64,000 bases of DNA from Ziziphus jujuba. Its lineage: Eukaryota; Streptophyta; Magnoliopsida; Rosales; Rhamnaceae. A program made the translations under genes and the position numbers. Positions 45,890 through 60,344 of the stretch are shown in pieces. The notes beneath the pieces were generated by a model. That model saw nothing but the letters and a program-made list of their open reading frames with translations. It had not been told where the DNA came from and did no database searches. The stretch covers positions 12,524,001 through 12,588,000 of the forward strand of contig NC_083380.1 in assembly GCF_031755915.1 (NCBI RefSeq). Direction: 5' to 3'. Numbering within the stretch: the first letter of the stretch is position 1; the number at the start of each line of letters is the position of its first letter.

Positions 45890-45936
<47 letters not shown>
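45820..45936. repeat. Compound (GA)n / (TA)n microsatellites at the galactosyltransferase 5' flank
   Basis: GA runs at 45820-45838 and 45911-45936, with (TA)n at 45889-45910 between them, about 200 bp upstream of the start codon. GA/TC tracts near plant transcription starts are common; here the effect is unknown. Confidence 0.9.
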
Positions 45937-45944
<8 letters not shown>

Positions 45945-48900
45945 GATTTGAAGATGAACAAATCAAGATTGGAGGTGCCGTTTCTTGGGGTTGGATTTTG
46001 CAGGTCGGTGACGTTGGAATTTTCCAGGAAAGATGACCGATTTCTTTTGGGACTTTGATGCTTTAAAAATTGTAACGGAAAAAAATTGATAATAATATAA
46101 AATATAAATAAATAAATAAATTTTTTAAATTTCAAAAAATTCGATTTTTTTTTGTTTTTAGTATTATTATTATTATTAAGATGATCACAAATAAAATATT
46201 AAAAAGATTTTTATTTTGCAATTGGATCTCGGTCCCACCCGCATTGAGTACACAGAATCCAATCGGCAATTTTTATTTATTTTTTTTTTTTCAGATGTTC
46301 TCTGTAAATTAAATACAAACAAACACCAAATTCCATTTTCTGCTACCTTTTTTCATGGGAAATTTTAGATACAAAAATCTTTTTATATATAATTTAATTT
46401 TAGTACAAAATCTATAATTTGAAGGCGTAAAAATCTAGATGGAAAGATTTTGTTGATCATAAAGCTATTGGAATTTTACACCTTTTTTTTAAAAAAAAAA
46501 AAAAAATCTGGTGATCTTAAATCTTAACTGTTTTAATAGTTGCAAAAATTGTAATTTTTTTTTTTTTTTTTGGTGATCTTACCCCATATTCAATTTTTAT
46601 CTTTTTTTTAATCTCAAATTTTTTTTGGATATTTGTTTAATTATCATTAGCCAATATGGAGAAAATATTCAAAAAAAATGAATTATATAGTTGATACATT
46701 CCATCAAATATTTAAAAATGTAACATCTTCTTGACATTTGTTTGTCAATTTGGGATGGAGATAACTAAAATGTTGTTAAATCAATTTGTCAATGTGATAA
46801 GGTGGGACATAACAAATTTGAAAGAGAGTGACAAGAATCATGCTTTTGTTAATTTTTTTTTTTTTTAATTTTCATAATCAATAATAACATTTTTTAATTT
46901 TTTGAGTTTCAAATATTTTATATAATCTTAGCCTTGCCATTGGTTATTAAAACTTTTGAATCATCCCAATCCAAAAAGAACGAAGTGATAAATTTACCGA
47001 TTAATATTACAAACTTTCCCAATAAGCATCAGTTTATTGATCAGGTTAAAATGGTGATTACTTTACATTTATTCTCATATAGCTAAGTTTGAGTTAGTGG
47101 AAATTTGGACCACAAAAGTATAAAAATTACTGTATAACTGAAAGAAAATATTCTGTACAATTATACATGTACCTGTATATACTTTATAAAAACTCTTTAA
47201 TCTTTATAATATTCTTATCCATTAGAAGTATAAGATTTACATTATTAGATACATAAATAAGCTACCATATAATTAGTCTCCTCTTTTCTAATTTCATCTC
47301 ATATACGATTTGTTGAGAGAGCTATGATGGTACAGACTTTACCTATTGATCCACTGCATGTTGCAACATTATTTTATCAGTTTGTATTATTTTAATTATT
47401 ATTTCATAGTTTAGTTATAATTTATAAAAGTTTTTCAACTAATAAAACAATGTCAAATTATTTGTCAGATTAATGGGTAAGTAATTCAATCAAAAAACTT
47501 GATGCTTGTAGCGTTGCTTTTTCTTTAAAAGCATAGTTATTCCCTATTAGTAAGCATGTTTAACTCTAGTTTTAAAAATTTCCTTAAACAATTTTTTTGG
47601 TAATAATAATGATAATAAAAAAATTAATTTTTGAAAGTCAGTTATTAAAATATTATTCTCTTGCTAATCCACATACAATTACTCTCATTTTATACATACA
47701 TATATATATATATATTTGCATAATGCATTTCATTAAAATTTCAATTAGAAAACAAATGCTAATTTATTTATTTATCATTTTGCAAATAAAATTTGCAACA
47801 AGGATGAACAATCAATATTATTCATGTCAAAGATAAAAGTTCAAAATATAACTATCATTTGAATATAAAACTTCAGCCATACATGCTGAATTAGTTTGCT
47901 CAATGGATCTATCATTTAAGATTGTAAAAGTAGGTGAACATTTACCCTTTTAATTATTTTATTCATAAAAAAAAAATGGTTATTTTCAAAGTGATGTTGC
48001 AATAAATGGGCATTGTGCACATAAAGAGAATATAGAGAGGGAGAGAGAAAAGAATCTTATTGTAAGGTCCGCCTCTCTACTCAAAACACCACTAACACAG
48101 CCAACAATAACACCTTAACGCTTAGGTGTCTTCTTCTATTTTATGTCTTTTCTAATTTCTCTTTCCATTTTTTTTTTTCACCAGCTTCCTCCTTAAAAAA
48201 ATATTATAAGTATTTTTTTCAATCTTATACTTTTTGATATTTTTTATTTTCTGATAATATATTTTTTGAAATGTTCAATAGTAAATTTTTAAACAATTTT
48301 AAAAATATTTGATTATAAATTTTTGAACATTTTTAAAATTATTTATTTATATACTTCAAAATAATTTTTTATTTTCTAAGAATATATTTTTTTGGAATGC
48401 TCCTTTGGTCCTAATCTTTTGAACATTTTTGAATATATTTGAATGCATACTTTCAATCATATATTTTTAAATATTTTTTAAAATATTTTTGAAATTGTTT
48501 AGTCATAAACTTTTGAATAATTTTAAAAAAAAATTTATTCTGTTTTTTTTTTAACATTTACAAAGCTGTTTAGAACCGATTGATAGAACTCTACTTTTTT
48601 TCAATAACAAGAGATTCATAGAAATATTTTCAAAGGTGTTGGTAAGCAACAAATATATATATATATAAACCAAAATAAAAGTTATAAAACATAACAAAGC
48701 TTATTGTTGCAAAATGAAAAAGAAAAACTAAATAGAATTTGCTGATTCATTTTTTGATTTTCAATGATTTGTATACCTACTTGCAATTCTAGTTTAGTTT
48801 ATTAGAATAAATTTAATTAATAAATATCTTTAATGGGGATAAAAAATAAAAATTTAAATTTATAATAAAATTGTATAGAGTTCAATTAGTCATGCAATGA

Positions 48901-50378
48901 AAACTTTTTTAATTTTTTTAGATGTATTATTGAAATTATTTATTTTAATTTTATAATTATTTTATTTTTTTTATGACAGTATATTCATTTTAATTGCGAG
49001 CAAAGTTTTTAGACAAGCAGGAAAGATCCCTATTTATCAGAAAAAAAAAAAGTAGGACAAATTTCAAATATCATTAATTTTATGTCTTTTATATTTATTT
49101 CTTTTTGTGTGTTGAAGTTCCATCAACTCTATGAGATTGGGACCTCTTACCTAGTAAACCGACTCATTTAATGCCTTATTGTATAATTTTTTTTTTCAAA
49201 ATTAATAATTGTGAAACGTGTACAAAAGTTTGAACACAAATTTATTTATTTCTTTTTTGTTTGTTGGAATTTTCGACTAAAACTTATTAAACCTCGAATA
49301 GAAGCAGTAGAATTATTGTATATATATATAATGACAAGCATAAAAAGAAATGTGGGCCAAAAATCATTGAAAACCAGACTAAATAATGGCCAATGGAATT
49401 ACAATAATATTCAAAACATTGGGTTTGACCACTTGGTCTTCGGTATAAGGACACGGTTGAATTGACCGTTTCTCATTCTTTTTTTTTTTTTTTTTTTTTG
49501 GGTGAATGATTATATTTCTCATAATTGACTTATTGATTATGTTCATTACGGTAATTAAGAAGTCCATTAACGTTTCCGATTCAATTAAGTAAACCCACTA
49601 GACTAAGAAAAAAACAAATCCCACTAAAGCATTTTCCAAATTCAATTGACCACTCTCTATGAGACACTTGCCAATCACCAAGTCAAGGGAGAAGAAACCA
49701 TGACACATTTTTTTTTTTTTTAAAGAAAAATTCTACTTGGTGAATTAATGGATTGATAATTTACTTGGACAAAAACAATACTGTTTTTATTTTTAATATT
49801 AAAATTGAAAATTTAAATTTGAAATCATTATCTAATATCAACCATTGACTCATTAAATTGAAACATTATTTTTTTTCTTTTTAGTCTTAGATGATGATAA
49901 GAAAAGTTTAGACTAAAAGTAATGTGAAAAATGTATTCAACCTTGTTAGTTTTGAAAGTAAAATATTCATTAATAAGGAATTATTAATAAACCCAAAAAA
50001 ATATTCTTCAATTTGTTGTCCTAACCATGGACAATTTTTAATTTCTCTCTTGGAATCGTCAAAGATAAAGTTTTAAAAATCTAATTTCTGTGATTATATA
50101 ATGTAATTAAAAAACGACAATCAAAAATTCCTTTTCTTTTTTAATTTGAGTAATTGTCACGATCCTTATGAAAGAAACCAGCAAATCCCACCGAATGAAA
50201 AATAAAATTTTGAACATTTTATCCATAACGGGTGTCAATGTTTTAAATTTGAGGGATTTCCTATAAATTTCAGTTTAATAAGACAAAAAAGTTACTTCAT
50301 GCTCACCCATCTTTTTCTCTTTTACTTTTTTTATTTTTAAAAAATTAATTTTAAATTGACTTCACAAATTCCTAGCAG

Positions 50379-50414
<36 letters not shown>

Positions 50415-53309
50415 TAATTCTTTTTTCCTTATTGTTTCTTGTTAATTTTGCAAGATCAACAAGCAAGCAACTAAGCCTTTTTTTTTTGGGGGTGGGGGGT
50501 AGGTGATAAAGCAAGCAATTAAGCTAGTCGGCTAGCCAAGAAATAATTAAAATAAAGAAAGTTTTACAGACACCATCCTACAAGGAAAGCATTATAAACA
50601 GTGGATCTGACTTTAATTTTTCCCAGAAAAAAAAAAATACAAGGAAAAATAATAAAATAAAAAGCTGGTTTTTCCCGTTGGAATAGGGATATCCCACTCA
50701 CTAAGCAAGCGTCTGATGTGTGATTGAAAATAAAGTGAAAAAAGAGAAAGAAAAGCATTGGCTATAGTGTTGACTACAATTGGGATTTTGTCTTTTTTTT
50801 TTTTTTTTTTGGTTTTTTGGTAAATGCAATTGGGATTTTGTCATTCTTACATGTAGTTTGCATTTTGCATTCTGACCATTTATTTCAGAGCCACTTTATT
50901 TGGTTCCATTTTTTTGCACCCAAAATATTCCTTGTCACGGCCCCGATTTCAATTACTTTCACACTTGCTTTGGAGCACAAAAGCTTCAATTTTTAATGCC
51001 TTTCCATCACTTGAGCACTTCATCTAAGGTGAAATAAAGTGGGATATTTTTAGCAAAAATAAATAAATAAATAAATAAAGTTGGATATATAATATATATA
51101 TATATGTAATAATTTTATACGTAGAGTTTTGTTGTAAAGAAAACTATATTTTTTTTTATAAGGTGAGAATCTAACGTTAAACATTATTTCAGAAGGATTA
51201 GTTTTGCGTCGGTGCAAATAAATCCGCTCTATAAATATATTTTGTGAAAAATATTATCGATATAAAATTAATCCTTTCAAAATGATATTTAATATTAAAT
51301 TTTCATTTTGTGAAGAGAATCTAATACTCTCTACAACGAAATTCTTTATATGTATATATAATATGTTACATAGAATAGATGCATAAGGCACTAACGTAAA
51401 AGAGATTTTATGTAACAATAACATATATATCGCATGATAATTGAATAATGGATGTCACCATTTAATGCACATATATACTTCGTTCATATATTACATACAA
51501 TTGGACCATTAATTATCAAAATTATAATGTATTGTGTATATATAAAGTTGATGTACTATCAAATAATTTATTTATATTTATTTTCTTTTATATTGGGATA
51601 TGAGAATTGAATTGGCTGTCCCTGCAGCAACTGCAACAATTTTACTTGAAGTGAAAATGGTAATAGTTAACATGGTACTTGAGTCACCTTTCAACTTAGT
51701 CCAAGTACAACTTTATTAAAAGTATGACAAAAATGGATGTTTATGTTGGATCCATTTAATTTCATAATGATTTACGAACACTTATTTGATATGAATGAAA
51801 ACAATAAAAATAAAGCAAATAAGATTCTTTTTTTTTTTTGGTTAAAAAACTGTGAGAGTACGTAACCATCAAAACACGCAGAATTTATTTATTCTGGATT
51901 TTGTTTTACGTACTGAATTTATAGACATTCCAACTCTTGGAAGTATCATTAAATAGAATTGAGCAAAAAGTTTCTAGTTTGGTCACATGTACTTGTTTTG
52001 TTTGCTGATTCTGGAAAGTTTGAATTTAAAAGAATTTTAGCCTCAAAATAAAAATAATTAAAAGCTTTGAATTTAAAAGAATTTCAGCCTCAAAATAAAA
52101 ATAATTAAAAGCTTGTATTGGCTTAGCTGTGTGCCACATGCTACAAATTAGCTCTTACATGTGAAAGGAAACAAAACACAATCATTTTTGTCATATAATT
52201 GATTCTTATTCTGGTAATCGTAAGCAAATCTGTATGTGTAACTCTTTCCATATATATATATATATATATATATAATAATCATAGTACAAAATTGAAATAA
52301 TCTTTGGGTTGGCATTTGGCATCATAATCTCTTAGTTTTTGACCTGTCTATTACCAGTTAGTATGGGTTGGAGTTTTATGATGGCTCTCTGGATGGTATC
52401 TATTTTTTCGGATAATTTCAGCCTGTATCTTGCCTACTTTCAATATCCAATTTATTACAAAAATAAAATTACGTGTCAATGATTTATACCTCTTTAAATA
52501 TAATGATGAGTTCCAATTCTTATGTCACTGAATAATTAAATTGCACTTTTAATCTTCATTTTAAAAACATTTTAATTTAGATTTTCAATTTAATTATATA
52601 GTCAAAACTCTTAATTTATGATTTTTTTTATTATAATTAAAGCTCAAATTTAGATATTAAAAAAAATGAAAAATCTGAAAGCTGATGAGGTCTTCAGTCT
52701 TCCTCTAACTGCATCTGTGATGTAATGTGTAATGTAATGTATGTATGTTTGTAGCTTGTTGGCACCTGGGGACCACATTGGACAAAGACAGCACACGGAT
52801 GTGTTCCACGTGTCCATCAACAACGAGAAACATGACCAGCTTGCGAAACTTTCAAAGCTACGAAAATCATTTCTCATATTATTGGAAAAAACCAAAGCCT
52901 GCCTTGGTTTATACCAAGGATAATTTTTATTTGTTATTATTATTTTTTTTCAGACAATAATTCCAAATTTAAATTTTATATTTTTAACATTAAAAAAAAA
53001 GAAAAAGAAAGCTTAACATGGAGTTTATGCCAGGAATTAATGAATGTAACATTAATTTTTTTTTTTCTTTTTTTTTGAAATAATAAAATGGACAACCTCT
53101 TTCTTTCTGGTGCTGTGAATCTCTCTCGTATGAGATTTCAGTTAATTAAAGTGATATTATATGGTAGGAAGGTCTAAAAGAGGAAGTGGAGAGTTTTAAG
53201 GAATTGCAAGTTCATCAAAAACTTACTAATTCCAAAAATGGATGATTTGTGCGAATTAAAAATTGTCTTTTCAATAAATATGTTTTACATATTTATGCAT
53301 TTATTATTT

Positions 53310-53344
<35 letters not shown>

Positions 53345-55012
53345 TTTTTTTTTTGGTAGTAATATTTATTATTTTCTATGCTTCAACAATGAGATAGCTT
53401 TTATGTTAAATAAACCAAAACCTTGCGTTCCCCTACTCTGTTTCTTGATTTACACTTTGTATGTGTCCATTGTGCTCAAAGCCCACAAGGCAAGGCTTTT
53501 GGGTTGTTGGGTCATCAGCTTTGTCCTCGTTGGTTTCCTACCAGAGAATACAACATTAAAAACTAGAGCAAGTTATGCCATTTAGTTGGTCAAATTTTAA
53601 TATAAACAGAACAAATTTTATTTTTTTTGGGGGAAAAATAATTGATTCACAATATTTTAACTAGTAGTATCAAATCTTCAATTTTGATACCATATTCAAG
53701 CTCTTTCAGTAAGCAGATTGCAAAATCTTTGTATTTGGGCTTGAATTTATATGTAATATGTTTTCAATCTGACATTTCAACCTCTTGCTTCCAATTTGTG
53801 GTTTGTTATTCTGTAAACAAGCTTACCTAACACACACTTTCTAGGAAAGAGATGTCCAATGAGAGGATAGAAATGAGGAAGGATGTAGATTCTATTCCTG
53901 TTTGGTAAGAAGAGAGTGGAGGAGAGAAAGGAAAAGTAAGTGGATCCACTTTCCCTCCAAATGTATATGTGGAGGGATTGGAGGATGGAAAGATAGTTGT
54001 AACTAACTATATTAATATAGTTACCATAAAAATTCCTTATAAATTTAAATCAAATGATAAAATTGTAAATAATACAAACGATTAAAATTGTTTTTATAAC
54101 ACTCTTTAATTTCATATTTCTTTTCCATTTTTCATCCTATATACCAAACAAAGAAAAGAAAACATACTTTGTTTCTTTCATTTTTCACCAAATAACATAA
54201 AGGTTTTTATTTTTTTCTTCCCCTTTATCCTGTAGTACAATTATGCAAGCTAGAAAGAAATATTTATGTTTTTCTTTGTTCAATTAACTTGAATGCCTAC
54301 AACTGATTCATTGATCCATTTTTCAAGTAATTACATAGTTTTATAACTATACCTTTTGTTCGTTTAGTTTGAGAAGTTTTTCTTATTTCTATATCATATG
54401 AAACACAATAAGAAAAAATAAGTGAGCTAAAATGGATCTTCCATGTTACTTTTTCTATATTTAGTTGAATAATTTGTTTAAAATAGTTGCTCTCATCAAA
54501 CTTGTGATTATTGGAAAACCAAAACCACAAAGTCATTTCCTTTTTACTCAAGGAGCTAAAATAATCTAAACAAACAATTGTTTAAGCTATTTTACTTAGA
54601 TTTAATCTAAGTTTAACCAAGTAATTCACCCGATTCAAACCTGACTCGAAATGCTCTTGGAGCCAAGCATGTGAGAATGGTGAAGTTAAAGAAAGGATGA
54701 TCTTTAATTATTTTCATTTTTCAACTGAAACAGTTTTATTAAAAAGGGTGGTGCCATTTGATCATGAAAATTTAGTTAAATGGGAAAGCAAACTCCATGC
54801 TTTTCTTGCCTCCACGCATGTTATTACCTTTAAACTCATTTCATTCCTCCTTTCATATCTCCCAAATACATTTCCAAAATTGAAGTTTAAAAGTAGAAAA
54901 CAATGTTATCTCTCTTAGCTATTTTGTTTGTTTTCCTTTTTTCACTTTTTTTTTGTTTTCTTTTTTACTTTTTGTGATTTTCAAATGTGTTTTTGGATTT
55001 AACAGATTAAAG
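45937..55012. other. Nine-kilobase gene-poor AT-rich stretch
   Basis: No supported gene, transposon coding region or RNA gene. Contents seen: poly-A/T tracts, (TA)n near 50385-50410 and 52250-52274, (CT)n at 53311-53336, a 47 bp tandem duplication at 52019-52112, and a TACCAAAC/GTTTGGTA pair near 53910 and 54150 that could be a MITE. The last few hundred bases are the promoter side of the MYB gene. Confidence 0.6.
52019..52112. repeat. 47 bp tandem duplication
   Basis: Two abutting 47 bp copies (52019-52065 and 52066-52112) with one visible mismatch. Confidence 0.95.
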
Positions 55013-57101
55013 ATGGTGAGGCCTCCTTGTTGTGACAAGCAGAACGTGAAAAGAGGTCTTTGGTCTGCAGAAGAAGATGCAAAGATACTCGAATACGTAT
55101 CGAAGCATGGAACCGGAAACTGGACTGCTGTTCCAAAAAGAGCAGGTTAAAAATACGTAGCTTCCATCTATGAAAAAATTTACATAAACATCTGCTTTTT
55201 TCAAGAATGATAATCATCAAACTTACAGTAAATTTGAGTGTTTTTTGTATTTTTTTTTATTATTATTTTTTATTTACAGGACTTAGGAGATGTGGTAAAA
55301 GTTGCAGGCTTAGATGGACTAATTACTTGAAGCCAGATCTCAAACATGAAAGCTTCACACCCAAAGAAGAAGAACTTATTGTCCGGCTTCATGCAGCCAT
55401 TGGTAGCAGGTGGGTTTGTTTTCTAGTTTGAGTTCCATGGACATGGTTTTGCACCATTTTCTGTTCTCTTTTTCTGGCAAATATTCATTTTTTTTCCTTT
55501 CTTTTTTTTGGTTTATATTCTTGTCTTCTTAACACTTTCTTGTCACATGAGATCTTTTTAGATAATGAAGTAAACCTCAAGATCAAAATAATGTCATTTA
55601 GTGAAATACAGAAAAAGTAGAAGAATCTTAATTGTTTTTCTGGTTTTTGAGTCTATTTTTGTTGTGAGTTCCTCCCATTTTGTTTTTTAATCAAAATCAT
55701 GTTGGTTTTAAAGAAACTAAATATGTTGGTGAACAGGCTATATGTATTTGATCTTTGATGGTATGTTTTATCACCAAAAGTTGTGGTAAAGTGACAAAAG
55801 GCTTTAACTTCCTATAATGAGTTTTTCAGTCCTTGTAGCTTCATCTATGTAGACAGCTAGACTCTTGTTCGTTAATCACGACTAATGAGTCACGATCATA
55901 TCATTACTTAATACTAGTTGTATTTGGATATTATGATTCAAATCTTATTATTTCCTTATTTCCTTAAATGTGTCATCACCTGGTTGTCCTTTTAATTAGA
56001 GCTTACAAATTAGCAAAATGTATGCCTTACCTAAAAGGTGTGGCCCAACCCTCAAACCCAAGCATAACATTACACATGCCTAACTGCCTATAATGTATGT
56101 AGGGTGATTCCCAACTGTTTTAACTCCCTTTTTTTTCTTTTCTTTTTTTTTCTTTTTTTGGCACAAGCAGTGCAAGAACAATGACTCTTTCTCTCTCTCT
56201 CTCACATGGTTTTTATGATCCATTCAGGTGGTCTATAATAGCCCAAGAACTTCCTGGCAGGACAGACAATGATGTTAAAAACTACTGGAACACTAAGCTC
56301 AGAAAGAAGCTCGCTGACATGGGAATTGACCCTGTTACCCATAAGCCTTACTCTCAAATACTAGCAGACTATGGAAACATTGGTGGACTACCAAAAACTG
56401 GGATTCGAATTGGGTCTCTAAACAAGGACTTAAAGAATGCAATTCTCATGAAACCTGAACCGTTTGCACTCCCACCACCACAACAAAGGTTGTCAAATCT
56501 CAGTACCAATTCGATCCCAACAATGGTTTTGCCCAAATCAGAACCAACCCATGAAAGCATGTTTAACAACAATCAGTCCAATAACCAGTCTTTGGATCTT
56601 CTTTCCCAGCTTCAAGCTATAAAAATGGTAACAGAGGCTTCAAACTGCAACAACCATGAATTTTCTAACCCACAAGACTTTTGGAACCCAAAACCCACTC
56701 TTTCTTCACCATCATCTTCTTCTTCTACTTGTACTTCATCAGCTATGCAGCAAGAGAAATCAGCCATTGCCTTCAATTGGAATGATTTCCTTCTTGAAGA
56801 TGAATTTCTTCCAAGTAATTACCCACAAGAACAAGAAACCATGGTTGAGTTTTCATCTTCAGAGATTTTGAACCAGACACAGAACACAATAATACCAGAG
56901 ACCCATATTCAGATTGAAGCTGGTTTACAGGAATATAATGGAGAAATTGGGATGGATAATACTTTGAGCTCAAGCAATGAAGTTCATGATTTATCATCCT
57001 CTTGTGAAAGTTCATTTGTGGATGCCTTGTTAGCTAGAGAGGATGAGATCCTGTTGGAATTCCCTGATCTTCTGGAAGAACCAGTTTACTACGGACTTTG
57101 A
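55013..57101 (+). CDS. R2R3-MYB transcription factor, MYB35/TDF1-like
   Basis: Three exons (55013-55145, 55280-55409, 56228-57101) join in frame to 378 residues. The protein starts [18 protein letters not shown]2 carries Trp 17, 37 and 57; R3 has Phe 70 in place of the first Trp, then Trp 89 and 108, as is normal for plant R2R3-MYBs. Exon junctions fall after the two positions usual in this family. The stretch right after R3 ([20 protein letters not shown]) is shared with the MYB35/TDF1 and MYB80 groups; [12 protein letters not shown] and [12 protein letters not shown] place it with MYB35. In other plants TDF1 works in tapetum development. The C-terminal half is rich in Ser, Asn and acidic residues, fitting an activation domain. 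The 818 bp second intron is the longest. Nuclear; target genes cannot be inferred here. Confidence 0.88.
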
Positions 57102-57983
57102 TCAGTAGCTGATCATCTCTCTGGTTTTTCTCTTATAGTTTTTTCAAAGTTTATGGCTTTTATTACTCTTACGAAAAATGTAGTAATATTTTGAGAATAA
57201 GGACATTTCTTGTTTTAGACCATGCCTACATGGAATTGAAGCTTTAACAATTTGGGTTGTGATTATTATTAGCTGCCAACAAAGTTCAAAGCTTCAAGTC
57301 AACCAAAAAGAAAGGACTTTGAATACGTATGAGTCTCCTTTTGTTGAAAACCATGTACTTCACATTTTAATTCACCGAAAAAAAAAAAAAATGTACTTCA
57401 ACTCTATCAACTTAAATTATGTAGGAATTGAAAGAAATGGCCAGCCATTTTTGAATTTTATTTATTTTTTGGATGAATTAATCATGTTTAAATTGAATAA
57501 GAGCAAAATCAATGGTTTGTATATATTGATCTAAATAACATTTTAACAAGTGTAAGTTGACGTGGAGCGTCACATGGTAAGAAGTAAGGGCCAGTTGTTC
57601 CATTAATATATTTCTACTTTCAATTCTTATAAGATGTACGGATTCAATTATTTGGACTTTGCCTTCTTTTTTTTTTTTTTCCTTTTTTTTTTTTTGGCTT
57701 GGAATATTTTCTTTTTTGGGATAATATTAAAAAAGAAAAAGAATAAAAATACAATAAATTATTTTTTTTATTTAAGAAAAAAAAAATAAAAATAAAAAGA
57801 GAGAGAGAGGAAGATGTTTTGTCTTGTGAAGAAAAGTTAGTTTAATAATTTTATTTAAAAAAATAAAATAAAATTGGGAGGGTAATAGTCGTTAAGAAAT
57901 TAACGAACGGATTATTAGTCATTGAGATCGGAGTGGGAGAGAAAACAAGAAAGAAAGAGAGAGAATTTTTTTTTAGCAAAAGA
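57102..57983. other. Intergenic between MYB and the unknown-function gene
   Basis: 3' flank of the MYB gene, T-rich tracts at 57668-57695 and a (GA)n-like stretch just upstream of the next start. No gene is seen. Confidence 0.6.
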
Positions 57984-59086
57984 ATGGTGGCGATTTCGCT
58001 CTACAGAGGAAACCTTCACAGAGTACCAGACGTTCCACGTCGATGGCTTATGCCAAACCCTCAAATCTCTCTCAAAGATTTCAGAGTCCTCTTGACTCGC
58101 CGTTCCAGAGCCCTATCTCGTATCCGCTCCTCCTCTTCCTCCGCCGCGCCAACCACCGCAACCATCACCACCACCATCTCTAACCCTAACCCTAATCCTA
58201 ATCCTATCGATACCAATTCCGTTCCCAACCAGCTCAGTGAAGCACCGAAAGAAGAGAGCAATGCTTCTCGTTCCGAAGCTCCATTGGGAGATGAGAAATT
58301 GATTGCGGATTGCGGGGAAGGGCCCTCAGTGGAGAATAAGGATAGGAATGGAGTAGTAGAATTTGATGGTTTTCCGACGGAACCCGTTAATGGATCCGTT
58401 TCTTTGCCGGATCCTAAACCCGATGCTGCAGAGAGAGCTTCGGATCCGGTGGAAGGAGGTTCCAATTCGCGAGGTGTTCCGGTCGAGAAAGTTGATGAAT
58501 TGCCTAACTCTAACTTGGAGGTAATTGGGTAATTAAAATTTCTGCCTTTTTTTTTTTTTTTTTTGGGGCTATTTTTCTGCATGGATTGCATTATATCGTG
58601 TGTTTTTCCAAGTTTTGTTTTTGAGAATGGAAGAATTTATTTGGAAATGTAAAAATTCTTTAAAATTATGCTTACAAGAAAATTTGAGAATTTTTTTTTT
58701 TTTAGGAGATGGATGGAAATATAACATATATATATATATATATATATATTATTAAACTCAATGCATAAACTTTGAATATAAAATATATATATATATATAT
58801 ATTATATAAAAAATGAACTTTGAATATAAAGAGTGATAAATTTGTTCTTAAAGGATTTTTACGTTATGATGATATAATTTTAAATATATATTATATGATT
58901 AATTATGTATACCAGTCTTTTTATTTTGCTTGTGCCTTAATATGGTCCGTAGCGTTACCCTTGAAGTAGTACATAATGTCCAATAGAAACTGACGCATTT
59001 TTGTCAGTAGTAGACTTTCTGTTATTTTTTTCTTTAGGGCGGGACAGAATTTTCCACCCATATGGACATGTATACTTGAATAAAGT

Positions 59087-59122
<36 letters not shown>

Positions 59123-60304
59123 GGTGGTGGGTATAAAATTGATCAAAAAAGGGACTGAATTTTCTTATCCAAATTATTTTTGTCAGTTTTATTTTAGAAG
59201 AATCTTTCATTCAAACAAATAATGTGTATGTGGGATAGCTTCTTATATGCCACGTGAACAATTCCTTTCAACTCTAAAAGCAGACCCTATAGAAGGACCT
59301 GGTGGACATAACGCCATAGTTCATGATGATATTCCAAACTATGGTTGATTTGATTTTGTAATTATCCCTTATAAATGAGATATATTTATTCACAACACTT
59401 GCATTGATGCTTGCTAGACAAAAAAGAAAGACGATGCAATGAATGACAAACTGAAAAGAAAAGTAGAGGTTGAGGAGAAGTTGGAAATTCTGAATGGCAA
59501 AAAACATAATCTGGTACAATTGTTGAAACAGGTAAGTGTTGGACTATCCAATTTTTTGGAACATATTGATTTCTACAACTTCAACTTGTAACTATACAAT
59601 GTTTAAGAACTTGGTGGTACATGCCTGTCTATGATTATTGACTCTGTAAAATTATTTGCTGGTTACAGATTTTAAATGCAGAGGAGGAATTAAAGAGACG
59701 GATTTGTATGCAAGGAAATGCAATTCGGCCGTCTGTTCCTCTTCAAGTGGATGCCTCCAATGATTCTGGGTCAATGACTAGGCACTTCACTCCTAGGATG
59801 GGCTCTGAGACAAATCTTAATGGTGATCTGGAGGGACAAATGTTTCGGATGAATAGTACATCGCCATCTTCAGAGTCTCCTATTCGAAGGCCAGCCTATA
59901 TCCAGCACAATGTGGTAATGTATTCCAACTTAAATGCTTTAAAACCATGAAAATTTCTAAAAGCATATTGCAGTTGAATTTCCTGAATGTTCTTTGATAT
60001 GCTATGTACATCTTTAAAATTATGCTGATTTATCTGTTTGTTGATTTTGCTGGGATTTTAGCAAGTTGGCATGACATGGCATTTGTCAAAGAGGGCAGTT
60101 TGGACTTTGGACTGTATTTCCCTTTAATTTTTGTTGCGTGTGTTTAGAGAGGAATTATAAGGATTTTTTCACAGAGCAAAGTCTTTTCCCCTAAGAGTTC
60201 ACAAGCTAAGATTTTTCTATGGTGTTTTAGCGAATGAATAGGGTACCTCCTGCTTCTTTTTATTTTAGTAACGTTTTATTATGATTATACTAGTATATGC
60301 ATAT

Positions 60305-60344
<40 letters not shown>

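Noticed and set aside
52741..52960. Two overlapping frames with a Cys/His look (52741-52960)
   Set aside because: No family resemblance, no introns or start context; probably chance.
53850..54190. Possible MITE with TTTGGTA / TACCAAAC ends
   Set aside because: Ends are short and the flanks show no duplication; AT-rich chance match is likely.
58061..58591. 176-residue minus-strand frame
   Set aside because: Antisense of exon 1 of the unknown-function gene, where plus-strand frame and splicing are consistent.
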